Shown here: positions 1-7,984 of the stretch, in pieces | How positions within the stretch are numbered: position 1 is the stretch's first letter | Layout: each line of letters begins with the position of its first letter | Source of the DNA: UBA4644 sp964646225 | GTDB taxonomy: Bacteria; Bacillota; Clostridia; Oscillospirales; Butyricicoccaceae | DNA length: 17,678 nt | Direction: 5' to 3' | NCBI GenBank assembly: GCA_964646225.1 | Contig: CAZYAD010000028.1 | Coordinates: 1 to 17,678, forward strand | Notes under the pieces: generated by a model | The model's input: the letters and a program-made list of their open reading frames with translations, nothing else | What the model was told of the DNA's origin: nothing | The model's database searches: none | Program-made: the position numbers and the translations under genes

Positions 1-890
1 TGAAGAAGATCACCGGCAAGGAGGGCTTCAAGGGCATCAACCCCGATGAGTGCGTGGCCATGGGCGCTGCCATCCAGGGCGGCGTGCTGGGCGGCGAGGT
101 CAAGGATCTGCTGCTGCTGGATGTCACCCCCCTGTCTCTGGGCATTGAGACTCTGGGCGGCGTCTGCACCAGGATCATCGACCGCAACACCACCATCCCC
201 ACCAACAAGAAGCAGATTTTCTCCACCGCTGCCGACGGGCAGACCTCCGTGGAGATCCATGTGCTCCAGGGCGAGCGGGATATGGCCGCCGGCAACAAGA
301 CCCTGGGCAAGTTCCATCTGGACGGCATTCCCGCCGCGCCCCGCGGCGTACCTCAGATCGAGGTGACCTTTGACATTGACTCCAACGGCATCGTCAATGT
401 CTCCGCCAAGGATCTGGGCACCGGCAAGGAGCAGAAGATCACCATCACCTCCTCCTCCAACCTGAGCAAGGAGGATATCGACAAGGCCGTCAAGGAGGCC
501 GAGCAGTTCGCCGCCGAGGACAAGAAGAACAAGGAAGCGGTGGATGTACGCAACGAGGGCGAGAGCCTTGTTTATCAGACCGAGAAGTCTCTGGGCGAGC
601 TGGGCGGCAAGATCTCTGCCGAGGAGAAGTCCACTGTGGAGGCTGCCGTGAATAAGCTGAAGGAGACCCTGAAGGGCTCTGACACCGAGGCCATCAAGGC
701 CGATACCGAGGCGCTGAAGCAGGCCTTCTACGGCGTGGCCGAGAAGATGTATGCCCAGCAGGGCGGCCAGGGCGCTCCCGGCGCAGATTGCAGCGGCAAC
801 TGCGACAACTGCGGCACCCAGACCGGCCCCAACGGCGAGACCGTCTATGACGCCGACTACAAGGTCGTGGACGACGACGAGCAGAAGTAA
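1..890 (+). CDS. dnaK: Chaperone DnaK (Hsp70), 3' part only
   Basis: The gene enters from the left edge; the first complete codon is at 3 and 295 residues are visible. It is the ATP-dependent Hsp70 chaperone that works with DnaJ and GrpE in the cytoplasm. Visible parts are the end of the nucleotide-binding domain (NPDECVAMGAAIQGG), the hydrophobic interdomain linker (VKDLLLLD), the beta substrate-binding domain opening with VTPLSLGIETLGG, and the helical lid. The C-terminus keeps the Hsp70-like acidic end (VVDDDEQK). Oddity: the flexible Gly-rich tail carries three cysteines spaced C-x3-C-x2-C (codons 789-812), not present in textbook DnaK tails such as that of E. coli. dnaJ follows 64 bp downstream, the usual order. 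The promoter, any CIRCE/HrcA site and grpE would lie outside the window. Identity is certain; the tail's role is unknown. Confidence 0.98.
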   Translation, partial: KKITGKEGFKGINPDECVAMGAAIQGGVLGGEVKDLLLLDVTPLSLGIETLGGVCTRIIDRNTTIPTNKKQIFSTAADGQTSVEIHVLQGERDMAAGNKTLGKFHLDGIPAAPRGVPQIEVTFDIDSNGIVNVSAKDLGTGKEQKITITSSSNLSKEDIDKAVKEAEQFAAEDKKNKEAVDVRNEGESLVYQTEKSLGELGGKISAEEKSTVEAAVNKLKETLKGSDTEAIKADTEALKQAFYGVAEKMYAQQGGQGAPGADCSGNCDNCGTQTGPNGETVYDADYKVVDDDEQK

Positions 891-911
891 GCAATACAGA
901 TGATGGCGCAG

Positions 912-928
912 GCGGGGCTCAGCCCCGC
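912..928 (+). other. Small hairpin between dnaK and dnaJ
   Basis: A perfect 7-bp G+C stem, GCGGGGC (912-918) against GCCCCGC (922-928), with a TCA loop lies in the 64-bp gap. No real T tract follows (TTTGCG), so it is not a full terminator. It could be an attenuator or an mRNA-processing/stabilising hairpin that lowers dnaJ relative to dnaK. The structure is seen; the role is inferred. Confidence 0.6.
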
Positions 929-954
929 TTTGCGTACGCTTTTGAGGAGAAACT

Positions 955-2106
955 ATGGCGGAACAGCGCGATCTTTATGAAGTCCTGGGCCTGCAGAAGG
1001 GCGCCAGCGACGATGAAATCAAAAAGGCCTATCGCAAGCTGGCAAAGAAATATCATCCCGACCTGAACCCCGGCGACAAGGAAGCCGAGCAGAAGATGAA
1101 GGAGGTCAACGGCGCCTATGAGGTGCTGTCCGACGCGGACAAAAAGGCGCGCTACGACCAGTACGGCTTTGCCGGCATCGACCCCAATTATGGCGGCGGT
1201 GCAGGCGGAGCCGGGGGCTTTGGCGGCTTTTCGGATTTTGACCTGGGGGATATTTTCGGCTCCATGTTCGGCGGCGGCTTTGGCGGCGGGCAGCAGGCCC
1301 GGCAAAACGGGCCCCGCAAGGGCGAGAGCCTCCGGGTCAATCTGACCCTGACCTTTGAGGAGGCGGTCTTCGGCTGCCAGAAGAGCGTCAGCATCACCCG
1401 CAATGAGAGCTGCAAGGACTGCGGCGGCTCAGGCGCGAAAAAGGGCACCTCGCCGGAGACCTGCCCGGTGTGCCGGGGCATGGGCCAGGTGAAATCTACC
1501 CAGCGGACGCCCTTTGGTGTCTTTTCCTCCAACGCCCCCTGCCAGAATTGCCGCAGCACCGGCAAGATCATCAAGGAGCCCTGCCCCACCTGTCACGGCG
1601 AGGGCCGGGTGCGCAAGAGCCGCACCATCCAGGTGAAAATTCCCGCCGGTATCGACGATGGACAGACCATCTCCCTGCGTGGCGAAGGCAACGGCGGCCT
1701 GAACGGCGGCCCGGCGGGCGACCTGTATGTCACCGTGTCGGTGCGGCCTCACAAGATGTTCCAGCGGGATGGGCAGGATATCATTCTGGAAATGCCCATT
1801 TCCTTTACCCAGGCGGCACTGGGCGCATCCCTCACCGTTCCCACGGTGGACGGCAAGGTGCAGTATGACCTTCCGGAGGGCACGCAGACCGGGACGGTCT
1901 TCCGCCTGCGGGGCAGCGGTGTCCCCAGCGTCAATGGCCGGGGCCGGGGCGACCAGTATGTGAAGGTCACCGTGGAGGTGCCAAAAAACCTGAGCCACGA
2001 GCAGAAGGAGCTGCTGCGGAAGTTCGAGGAGTCCACCGGCGATGGCTGCTACAGCGAGCGGGGCGGATTTTTCAAAAAAATGAAGGATCTGTTCAACAAG
2101 GAATAA
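955..2106 (+). CDS. dnaJ: Co-chaperone DnaJ (Hsp40)
   Basis: A full-length class A J-protein of 383 residues that delivers unfolded clients to DnaK and stimulates its ATPase. In order: J domain (about 1-70) with the HPD motif at residues 34-36; Gly/Phe-rich linker (about 77-115); zinc domain from residue 153 to 217 with four CxxCxGxG-type repeats (CKDCGGSG, CPVCRGMG, CQNCRSTG, CPTCHGEG); then the C-terminal substrate-binding beta domains. The third zinc repeat has Ser in place of the usual glycine (residue 201), but both cysteines of every repeat are intact, so zinc binding should hold. The start ATG at 955 has a GAGGAG ribosome site at 944-949. It is probably co-transcribed with dnaK and ends at the strong terminator 2121-2156. 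Confidence 0.98.
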   Translation: MAEQRDLYEVLGLQKGASDDEIKKAYRKLAKKYHPDLNPGDKEAEQKMKEVNGAYEVLSDADKKARYDQYGFAGIDPNYGGGAGGAGGFGGFSDFDLGDIFGSMFGGGFGGGQQARQNGPRKGESLRVNLTLTFEEAVFGCQKSVSITRNESCKDCGGSGAKKGTSPETCPVCRGMGQVKSTQRTPFGVFSSNAPCQNCRSTGKIIKEPCPTCHGEGRVRKSRTIQVKIPAGIDDGQTISLRGEGNGGLNGGPAGDLYVTVSVRPHKMFQRDGQDIILEMPISFTQAALGASLTVPTVDGKVQYDLPEGTQTGTVFRLRGSGVPSVNGRGRGDQYVKVTVEVPKNLSHEQKELLRKFEESTGDGCYSERGGFFKKMKDLFNKE

Positions 2107-2120
2107 GATACAATGACCAG

Positions 2121-2156
2121 GCGCTCTGCGGAGGGAATCTCCGCAGAGCGCTTTTT
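2121..2156 (+). terminator. Strong intrinsic terminator after dnaJ
   Basis: A perfect 13-bp stem, GCGCTCTGCGGAG (2121-2133) with its complement at 2139-2151, has a 5-nt loop and is followed directly by TTTTT (2152-2156). It lies 14 bp after the dnaJ stop and closes the dnaK-dnaJ transcript, insulating recJ. Confidence 0.95.
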
Positions 2157-2215
2157 CGACGCCATGCCGATGGGGAGCGCTGTCGGCCCAGCCGCCGCTT
2201 TTTTGCGCAAGGCTC

Positions 2216-2244
2216 TTGTATCCGTTCTGCAAGTTTGTTATAAT
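2216..2244 (+). promoter_or_regulatory. Sigma-A promoter for the recJ-rel block
   Basis: A consensus TATAAT -10 box (2239-2244) is preceded by an extended TGT (2236-2238) and a 17-nt spacer to a weak -35 TTGTAT (2216-2221). The predicted transcript starts near 2251, so an upstream in-frame ATG at 2216 cannot be the recJ start. Confidence 0.8.
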
Positions 2245-2278
2245 ACAAGGTGATAAAAATATAAATTTGGAGTGCGGA

Positions 2279-4363
2279 ATGAAAAAGAAAAAGTGGCTGC
2301 TTGCAGCCGAACATCCTGCCTGCGCAGAGGAGATCGCCGGTGAGCTGGAGCTCAGCCGGCTTACAGCCCGTGTGCTGGCGGCCCGGGGCTACGATACGCC
2401 GGAAAAGGCCCGGCGCTTTCTGACTCAGTCGCTGGAGGGCATCCATGACCCCTTTTTGCTGAAGGACATGGACCGGGCGGTGGCCGCCATTCGGCGGGCC
2501 ATCGACGAAAAACAGCGGATCGCCGTTTATGGCGACTATGATGTGGACGGTGTCACCGCCACCTGCGTCATGATCCGGTATCTGGAGAAAATGGGAGCAG
2601 ACTGCACCTATTATATCCCCGACCGGCTTGGGGAGGGCTACGGCCTGAACACCGGGGCAATCCGGACGCTGTATGACGAGGGGTGCCGCCTGCTGATCAC
2701 GGTGGACAGCGGCATCACCGCCGAGGAGGAGGCCCTCTTTGCCCGGGAGCTGGGCCTGACCCTGATTATCACCGATCACCACGAATGCAAGGAGGCCCTG
2801 CCGGAGGCCGAGGCTGTGGTCAATCCCCGCCGGCCTGACAGCGAATATCCCTTCCGGGAACTGGCTGGAGTGGGGGTGGCCTTTAAGCTGGTGTGTGCCC
2901 TGGAACAGCATCGGCCCATCCAGTCGCTGCTGGAGGAATATGCCGATGTGGTGGCGGTGGGCACCATCGCCGATGTAATGCCGCTGGTGGGGGAGAACCG
3001 GGTGATCGTATCCTACGGTCTGCGGTATTTGCAGCACACCCGCAACCACGGGCTGCGGTCGCTGATGCAGAAGCTGGGGCTGGACACCCGCACCCCCACC
3101 TCCAACGCCGTCAGCTTTACCATGGCACCCCGGATCAACGCCGCCGGACGGCTGGGCGGGGCCAGCAGCGCCGCCCGGATGTTCCTTACCCATGACCCAC
3201 GGGAGGCCGCCCTGCTGGCGGAGCAGCTGTGTGACCTGAATCACCGGCGGCAGGAGGAGGAAAACGGCATCTTCGAGCAGATCATGGCCCGGCTCAATGC
3301 CCAGCCGGAGCTGACCCGGGGCAAGGTGCTGCTGCTCTGGGGGGACGGCTGGCACAACGGTGTCATCGGCATCGTGTCCTCCCGGCTTTCCGACCGGTAC
3401 GGCGTGCCCTGTCTGCTGGTCTCCATGAACGGCGATGTGGGCAAGGGCTCTGGCCGCAGTATCAAGGGCTTCAATCTGTACGCGGCGCTGGAGAAAAACG
3501 CCCATCTGCTGGAAAAATACGGCGGACATGAGCTGGCAGTGGGCTTTACCGTCAGGCGGGAGAATGTGGAGGCCCTGCGCCAGGCGCTGGAGGATTATGC
3601 CCGGGAGACCCAGACCGAGGAGGTGGTGCCCTGCGTCCAGGTGGACTGCCGGGTGGAACCCCAGGAACTTTCTCTGCGGGAGGTGCGGGGCCTGACCGCC
3701 CTGGAGCCCTTCGGCATGGGCAATCCCCAGCCGGTGTTCCTGATGAGGGATGTGCGGGTGGAGGAGATCATCCCCATCAGCCACGACCGCCATGTCAAGC
3801 TGCATCTCAGCCGCCAGGGCCGGTATTTTTACGCCTTTGTCTTTGGTATGGGGGCAAAAAGCTGCCGCTTTGTCCAGAACGACCTGCTGGATATTGTCTT
3901 TTCGGCGGAGATCAACACCTACCGGGGGAACGAGAGCCTCCAGCTGGTGGTGAAGGATGTGCGTTGGGCGCAGCAGGAGGAGGAGATCGATCAGGCAGCG
4001 GCCGAGGTCTATCGGGCCTTTTCCGGGGGCGAGCGCCTCTCCCGGGAGGAGGCGGCCCTGCTGGCTCCCACGCGGGAGGAGCTGGTGGCGGTCTTCCGCC
4101 ATGTGAAGGCCAACGCCGAGAACGGCGCTTTGTGCGAGCCGGCAGCCACGCTGTACCGCAAGGTGCGGTACGAGGCGCGCATCTGCCCCAGAATGAATGT
4201 GGGCAAGCTGCTGGTGTGTCTGGATATCTTCCGGGAGTGCGGCATTTTTGATTATCAGACCGACGGGGAAGATGTGAGCATCCGTATTATGAACTATCAG
4301 GGCAAGGCCGATGTGAACGGTTCCTCCGTGCTTCGGGCCCTGATGGCGGTTTTGAAGGGTTGA
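2279..4363 (+). CDS. recJ: Single-stranded-DNA exonuclease RecJ
   Basis: A 694-residue DHH/DHHA1 phosphoesterase that degrades single-stranded DNA 5' to 3' in recombination and repair. Visible motifs: YGDYDVDG at residues 84-91 (metal-binding aspartates), TVDSG around 150, DHH at 166-168, VGTIADVMPL around 230, the DHHA1 signatures GWHNGVIGIVSSRL and GKGSGRS, and GGH with His417. An OB-fold region and a Firmicutes-type C-terminal extension follow, which explains a length above E. coli RecJ (577 residues). The start ATG at 2279 has GGAG at 2269-2272, six bases upstream, and lies about 28 bases after the predicted transcription start; the in-frame ATG at 2216 sits upstream of the -10 box. The rel gene begins 5 bp after the stop, so the two are surely co-transcribed. 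Confidence 0.96.
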   Translation: MKKKKWLLAAEHPACAEEIAGELELSRLTARVLAARGYDTPEKARRFLTQSLEGIHDPFLLKDMDRAVAAIRRAIDEKQRIAVYGDYDVDGVTATCVMIRYLEKMGADCTYYIPDRLGEGYGLNTGAIRTLYDEGCRLLITVDSGITAEEEALFARELGLTLIITDHHECKEALPEAEAVVNPRRPDSEYPFRELAGVGVAFKLVCALEQHRPIQSLLEEYADVVAVGTIADVMPLVGENRVIVSYGLRYLQHTRNHGLRSLMQKLGLDTRTPTSNAVSFTMAPRINAAGRLGGASSAARMFLTHDPREAALLAEQLCDLNHRRQEEENGIFEQIMARLNAQPELTRGKVLLLWGDGWHNGVIGIVSSRLSDRYGVPCLLVSMNGDVGKGSGRSIKGFNLYAALEKNAHLLEKYGGHELAVGFTVRRENVEALRQALEDYARETQTEEVVPCVQVDCRVEPQELSLREVRGLTALEPFGMGNPQPVFLMRDVRVEEIIPISHDRHVKLHLSRQGRYFYAFVFGMGAKSCRFVQNDLLDIVFSAEINTYRGNESLQLVVKDVRWAQQEEEIDQAAAEVYRAFSGGERLSREEAALLAPTREELVAVFRHVKANAENGALCEPAATLYRKVRYEARICPRMNVGKLLVCLDIFRECGIFDYQTDGEDVSIRIMNYQGKADVNGSSVLRALMAVLKG

Positions 4364-4368
4364 TCCGA

Positions 4369-6579
4369 ATGACAGACGAAGAAATGCGGGAATATCTGGA
4401 AAATCTTGAACGGCAGATCCGGGAGGTGGCGGCGGCCTTTCCGCCGGAGGAGGAAAAGGACATCCTCCGCGCCTATGATTACGCCTTCCGGCACCATCAG
4501 GGGCAGCTGCGCAAAAGCGGCGAGCCCTATATCATGCACCCGGTGGCGGTGGCGGTGAACATCGAACAGATGGGGCTGGATTCCGAGTCGGTGATGGCCG
4601 GGCTGCTCCACGATACCATCGAGGACACCGAGGCGAGCTTTGCCGAGATCGCCCGGGAGTTCGGTGAGCCGGTGGCAGTGCTGGTGGACGGCGTCACAAA
4701 GCTGACCCAGATGGAGCACACCAGCTACTCCACTAAGGAGGAGCAGCAGGTGGAGGATCTGCGGAAGATGTTCATCGCCATGGCAAAGGATATCCGGGTG
4801 GTGATGATCAAGCTGGCCGACCGGCTGCACAATATGCGCACCATTCAGTTCCAGAAGGAGCAGAAGCAGCGGGATATCTCGGTGGAGACCATGGAGATCT
4901 ATGCCCCGCTGGCCCATCGGCTGGGTATGCAGATGGTCAAGCTGGAGCTGGAGGATCGCAGCCTGAAGATCCTGGATCCGGTGGGCTATCAGGAGATCTC
5001 CGACTACCTCAACGAGCAGAACCATGGCTTTGCCGATTTTCTGGAGGAGACCAAGACCCGCATCATCGAAAAGCTGGAGCAGGTGGGTATCTGCTGCCAG
5101 GTGAAGGCCCGGCTCAAAAGCGTTTACAGCATCTACCGCAAGCTCTATGGGCAGAATCTGCGGTTTTCCGAGATGTATGACATCTGCGCCACCCGGGTCA
5201 TCGTGGGGACGCTGGCCGACTGCTACAATGTGCTGGGCCTGATCCACGATCTGTACAAACCGGTACCTGGGCGTTTTAAGGACTATATCAGCACTCCCAA
5301 GCCCAACGGCTACCAGAGCCTGCATACCGTGGTCATCGGCACCGAGGGCATCCCCTTTGAGGTGCAGATCCGCACCGAGGAGATGGATCATCAGGCGGAA
5401 TATGGCATCGCCGCCCACTGGAAGTACAAAAACGGCCTGCGTGGCGCCCATAAGGAGGAGACCTTTGCCTGGGTGCGGCAGCTCATTGAGAGCCAGCAGG
5501 ATTCCGATGCCACTGATTTCATCAAAAATGTCAAGACCGATATGTTTTCCGACGAGGTGTATGTCTTCACCCCCCGGGGCGATGTGATCAATCTGCCCAA
5601 GGGTGCCACCCCCATCGATTTTGCCTACGCCATCCATTCGGCGGTGGGCAACCGCATGACCGGGGCAAAGGTCAACGGACGTATCGTGCCCATTGACTGC
5701 GAGCTGCACAGCGGTGAGATCGTGGATGTCATCACCTCCAAAAGCTCCACCGGCCCCAAGCGGGACTGGATGCAGATTGTTAAGACCAACGGCGCCCGCA
5801 CCAAGATCAAGCAGTGGTTCAAAAAGGAACGCCGGGAGGAAAATATCGAGCAGGGAAAGGCCGTTCTGGAGCGGGAGCTGCGTGCCAATCTGGTATACGA
5901 TGCCTTCCAGAACGAGGAAATGCAGAAGCTGATCTGCAGCCGGATGAATGTGCCCGACCTGGAGGAGCTGTATGCCGGTATTGGCTACGGCGGCGTGGCT
6001 CTCTCCCGGGTGATTGCCAAGGTCAAGGACGAAAACGCCCGGCAGAAGGCCGCCGAGGCCAAGGAGGCCAAGCTGGCGGCTGCGGCGGCGGCCAAGCCCC
6101 GCAAGGCGGTGGCCAACACCGGCGTCATTGTGGAGGGACTGGACAACTGCCTGGTGAAGTTTGCCAAATGCTGCACGCCGGTGCCGGGGGATCCCATCAT
6201 CGGATTCATCACCCGGGGCTATGGCGTTTCGGTGCATCGGCAGGACTGCGCCAATGCAAAGGCTACCGCCCGGGAACCCGGGGAGGACGGGCGCTGGATC
6301 CGCACCGAATGGGCTGATGAGGAGGAAAAGCGGGAGTATTACACCGGGGTGCGCATCTCGGGCAAGTCCCGGCTGGGGCTGTTCAACGATGTGCTGACGG
6401 CACTGAACAATATGAAGATTAAGGTCTCGGAGATGACCGCCAAGGAGCATGACGACGGCAGCTGCGACCTGTATCTCACCGTTGCGGTGCATGACAAGGG
6501 ACAGCTGGAGTTCATCATGAATCGGCTGAACCGTGTGGGCGGCGTTTCGGAGGTCAAACGAATCGTTGCCGGGGGGTAA
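4369..6579 (+). CDS. rel: Bifunctional (p)ppGpp synthetase/hydrolase Rel
   Basis: A 736-residue long RSH protein that makes and degrades (p)ppGpp, the stringent-response alarmone, on and off the ribosome. In order: hydrolase HD domain with HH at 42-43 and intact HDTIED at 81-86; synthetase domain with RFKD at 302-305 (the RxKD form typical of bifunctional Rel rather than the RelA ExDD form), then PNGYQSLHT and QIRTEEMDHQAEYGIAAHWKYK-like motifs; TGS domain from about 397; zinc/CC region with Cys594 and the CysCys pair at 601-602; C-terminal ACT domain from about 657. Both active sites look complete. The start ATG at 4369 has GAAGGG at 4354-4359. A TTG three codons earlier overlaps the recJ stop but has no usable ribosome site. 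The linker before the zinc region is an Ala/Lys-rich segment. Confidence 0.97.
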   Translation: MTDEEMREYLENLERQIREVAAAFPPEEEKDILRAYDYAFRHHQGQLRKSGEPYIMHPVAVAVNIEQMGLDSESVMAGLLHDTIEDTEASFAEIAREFGEPVAVLVDGVTKLTQMEHTSYSTKEEQQVEDLRKMFIAMAKDIRVVMIKLADRLHNMRTIQFQKEQKQRDISVETMEIYAPLAHRLGMQMVKLELEDRSLKILDPVGYQEISDYLNEQNHGFADFLEETKTRIIEKLEQVGICCQVKARLKSVYSIYRKLYGQNLRFSEMYDICATRVIVGTLADCYNVLGLIHDLYKPVPGRFKDYISTPKPNGYQSLHTVVIGTEGIPFEVQIRTEEMDHQAEYGIAAHWKYKNGLRGAHKEETFAWVRQLIESQQDSDATDFIKNVKTDMFSDEVYVFTPRGDVINLPKGATPIDFAYAIHSAVGNRMTGAKVNGRIVPIDCELHSGEIVDVITSKSSTGPKRDWMQIVKTNGARTKIKQWFKKERREENIEQGKAVLERELRANLVYDAFQNEEMQKLICSRMNVPDLEELYAGIGYGGVALSRVIAKVKDENARQKAAEAKEAKLAAAAAAKPRKAVANTGVIVEGLDNCLVKFAKCCTPVPGDPIIGFITRGYGVSVHRQDCANAKATAREPGEDGRWIRTEWADEEEKREYYTGVRISGKSRLGLFNDVLTALNNMKIKVSEMTAKEHDDGSCDLYLTVAVHDKGQLEFIMNRLNRVGGVSEVKRIVAGG

Positions 6580-6887
6580 TGGCGGAGCTGTAATGGTAAG
6601 TACAACAGCTTACCGAGGAAGAATGCGTAACGAGCCCCGCGGCGTTTGAGCGGCCGTTAGAGGCTCCGGGGCGAGTCGGAACGCTCCGGCGGCCTTTGGC
6701 TACTTTCCGCCGGAGGAAGGCAGCGCCTGCCCGGCAGGGCCGAGAAAAAGCGCGGAAGGGGCCGGATCGACGGAGAATCGGCGAAGCCCTCTCAGCCGGC
6801 TGCGCCGACAGCTCTCCAGGAGAGAGCCAGAGGCAGGGCGCGAGAACCACAAGCGACCGATAACAAACAATAAGGAGAAGAAAGCTT
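6580..6887 (+). other. 308-bp structured spacer between rel and dtd
   Basis: There is no convincing gene here on either strand. The stretch is rich in inverted repeats: GGTAAG/CTTACC (6595-6600 and 6609-6614), AGCTGT/ACAGCT (6586-6591 and 6605-6610), GCCCCG/CGGGGC (6634-6639 and 6667-6672), a 9-bp stem CTCCGGCGG/CCGCCGGAG (6684-6692 and 6707-6715, 14-nt loop), TCGGCG/CGCCGA (6778-6783 and 6803-6808) and GCTCTC/GAGAGC near 6811-6827. None has a T tract, so it is not an ordinary terminator. The last 20 bases carry the dtd ribosome site. It may be a dispersed repeat unit, a decayed gene or a structured leader; I cannot tell which. Confidence 0.5.
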
Positions 6888-7355
6888 ATGCGGGCAGTTT
6901 TGATCCGAGTCAGCCGGGCGGCCATCACCATCAACGGGGAGGCCGGCGGCAGCATGGAACAGGGTTTTGTGGTGCTGGTGGGCGTCAAGCCCGGCGACAC
7001 CGAACAGGAGGCCGCCTATCTGGCAAAAAAATGCGCCGAAATGCGCATCTTTGAGGATGAAAACGGGAAAATGAACCGCAGTCTGGCTGATGTGGGCGGC
7101 AGTATGCTGGTGGTAAGCAATTTCACCCTGTATGCCGACTGCTCTCACGGCCGCAGGCCGGACTTTTTCGGCGCAGCCAGGCCCGAGGTGGCCATCCCGG
7201 TCTACGAGGCGTTTTTGCGCGAGCTGCGGGCTCGACAGGTGCCGCTGCTCACCGGGGAGTTCGGCGCCGACATGGCCATCGACCATGTGAACGATGGGCC
7301 GGTGACCCTGATCCTGGATACCGATCAAATGATGAAAAGGAGTGTGGACGCATGA
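6888..7355 (+). CDS. dtd: D-aminoacyl-tRNA deacylase
   Basis: A 155-residue enzyme that hydrolyses D-amino acids (and mischarged glycine) from tRNA, keeping them out of translation. The length matches the family. The cross-subunit Gly-cisPro motif is intact as NDGPVT (residues 135-140, Gly137-Pro138). The other signature, normally SQFT, reads SNFT here (residues 77-80), a Gln-to-Asn change at position 78; the rest (FTLYADCSHGRRP) is typical. The start ATG at 6888 has AAGGAG at 6872-6877. The stop overlaps the next start as ATGA, so translation is coupled to the metallo-hydrolase downstream. The rel-dtd order is common in Clostridia. Confidence 0.95.
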   Translation: MRAVLIRVSRAAITINGEAGGSMEQGFVVLVGVKPGDTEQEAAYLAKKCAEMRIFEDENGKMNRSLADVGGSMLVVSNFTLYADCSHGRRPDFFGAARPEVAIPVYEAFLRELRARQVPLLTGEFGADMAIDHVNDGPVTLILDTDQMMKRSVDA

Positions 7356-7984
7356 TCGTCAGGCATGTGGTGGTGGGCTGGCTGCGCACCAACTGTTATC
7401 TTCTGGGGGACGAGGCGACCCGCACCTGCGCCGTCATCGACCCCGGTCAGAAGGCCGAGCAGATCCTGGAGGCCGTCCGGGAGCTGGGCTATGAGGTCAA
7501 AATGATCCTGCTGACCCACGGCCATTACGATCATGTGATGGCCGTGCCCCGCATTGTAGAGCAGACCGGTGCGCCGGTGTATATTCATCGGCGGGATCAG
7601 TGGCTGCTGGAGTGCGACGAGGTGCTGCGCTACGGCACCCGGGCCGAGGGGTACACCGTGCCCCAAATCCACGGCTTTCTGGAGGACGGGCAGGTGCTGA
7701 CCCTGGGGTCGCTGTCCATCCGGGTGCTGCACACCCCCGGCCATACCGCCGGATGCTGCACCTTCCTCTGTGAGGATGCCATGTTCAGCGGCGATACCCT
7801 GTTTCAGGAGTGCTGCGGCCGCACCGATCTGGAGACCGGCAGCACGGACGACATCCTCCGTAGCCTCAGGCGGCTGGCCCAGCTGGAGGGCAACTATCGG
7901 GTGTTCCCTGGCCACGAGGGCTTTTCGTCGTTGGACTATGAGCGACAGTACAATCCCTATATCCGAGAGGCGTTGAAACGATGA
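7352..7984 (+). CDS. MBL-fold hydrolase, glyoxalase II-like
   Basis: A 210-residue metallo-beta-lactamase-fold protein, probably cytoplasmic. The two-metal site is complete: HGHYDH at residues 56-61, a third histidine in GHTAG (His131), the bridging aspartate in GDTLF (Asp148) and the final histidine in GHEG (His188). Length and motifs match the YqgX/glyoxalase II-like group found next to dtd and hemZ in many Clostridia. Its real substrate is unproven; a thioester such as S-lactoylglutathione is unlikely in an organism that may lack glutathione. The start ATG overlaps the dtd stop (ATGA), with AAAAGGAG at 7335-7342, and its own stop overlaps hemZ in the same way. Confidence 0.93.
   Translation: MIVRHVVVGWLRTNCYLLGDEATRTCAVIDPGQKAEQILEAVRELGYEVKMILLTHGHYDHVMAVPRIVEQTGAPVYIHRRDQWLLECDEVLRYGTRAEGYTVPQIHGFLEDGQVLTLGSLSIRVLHTPGHTAGCCTFLCEDAMFSGDTLFQECCGRTDLETGSTDDILRSLRRLAQLEGNYRVFPGHEGFSSLDYERQYNPYIREALKR

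Noticed and set aside
4360..4368. A TTG start for rel overlapping the recJ stop
   Set aside because: The GAAGGG ribosome site abuts it; the ATG at 4369 has proper spacing and is the better start.
2093..6492. Two very long minus-strand open frames (669 and 731 codons) opposite recJ and rel
   Set aside because: They lie antisense to genes with full sets of family motifs. Long antisense frames are expected where third codon positions are G+C-rich. Their translations are low-complexity and rich in His, Gly and Pro, and match no family I know.
6554..7000. A 148-codon minus-strand frame across the rel-dtd spacer
   Set aside because: It overlaps the ends of rel and dtd, has no ribosome site, and reads through the inverted repeats as Arg/Ser/Pro-rich sequence. 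A decayed gene cannot be excluded, but nothing supports a live one.
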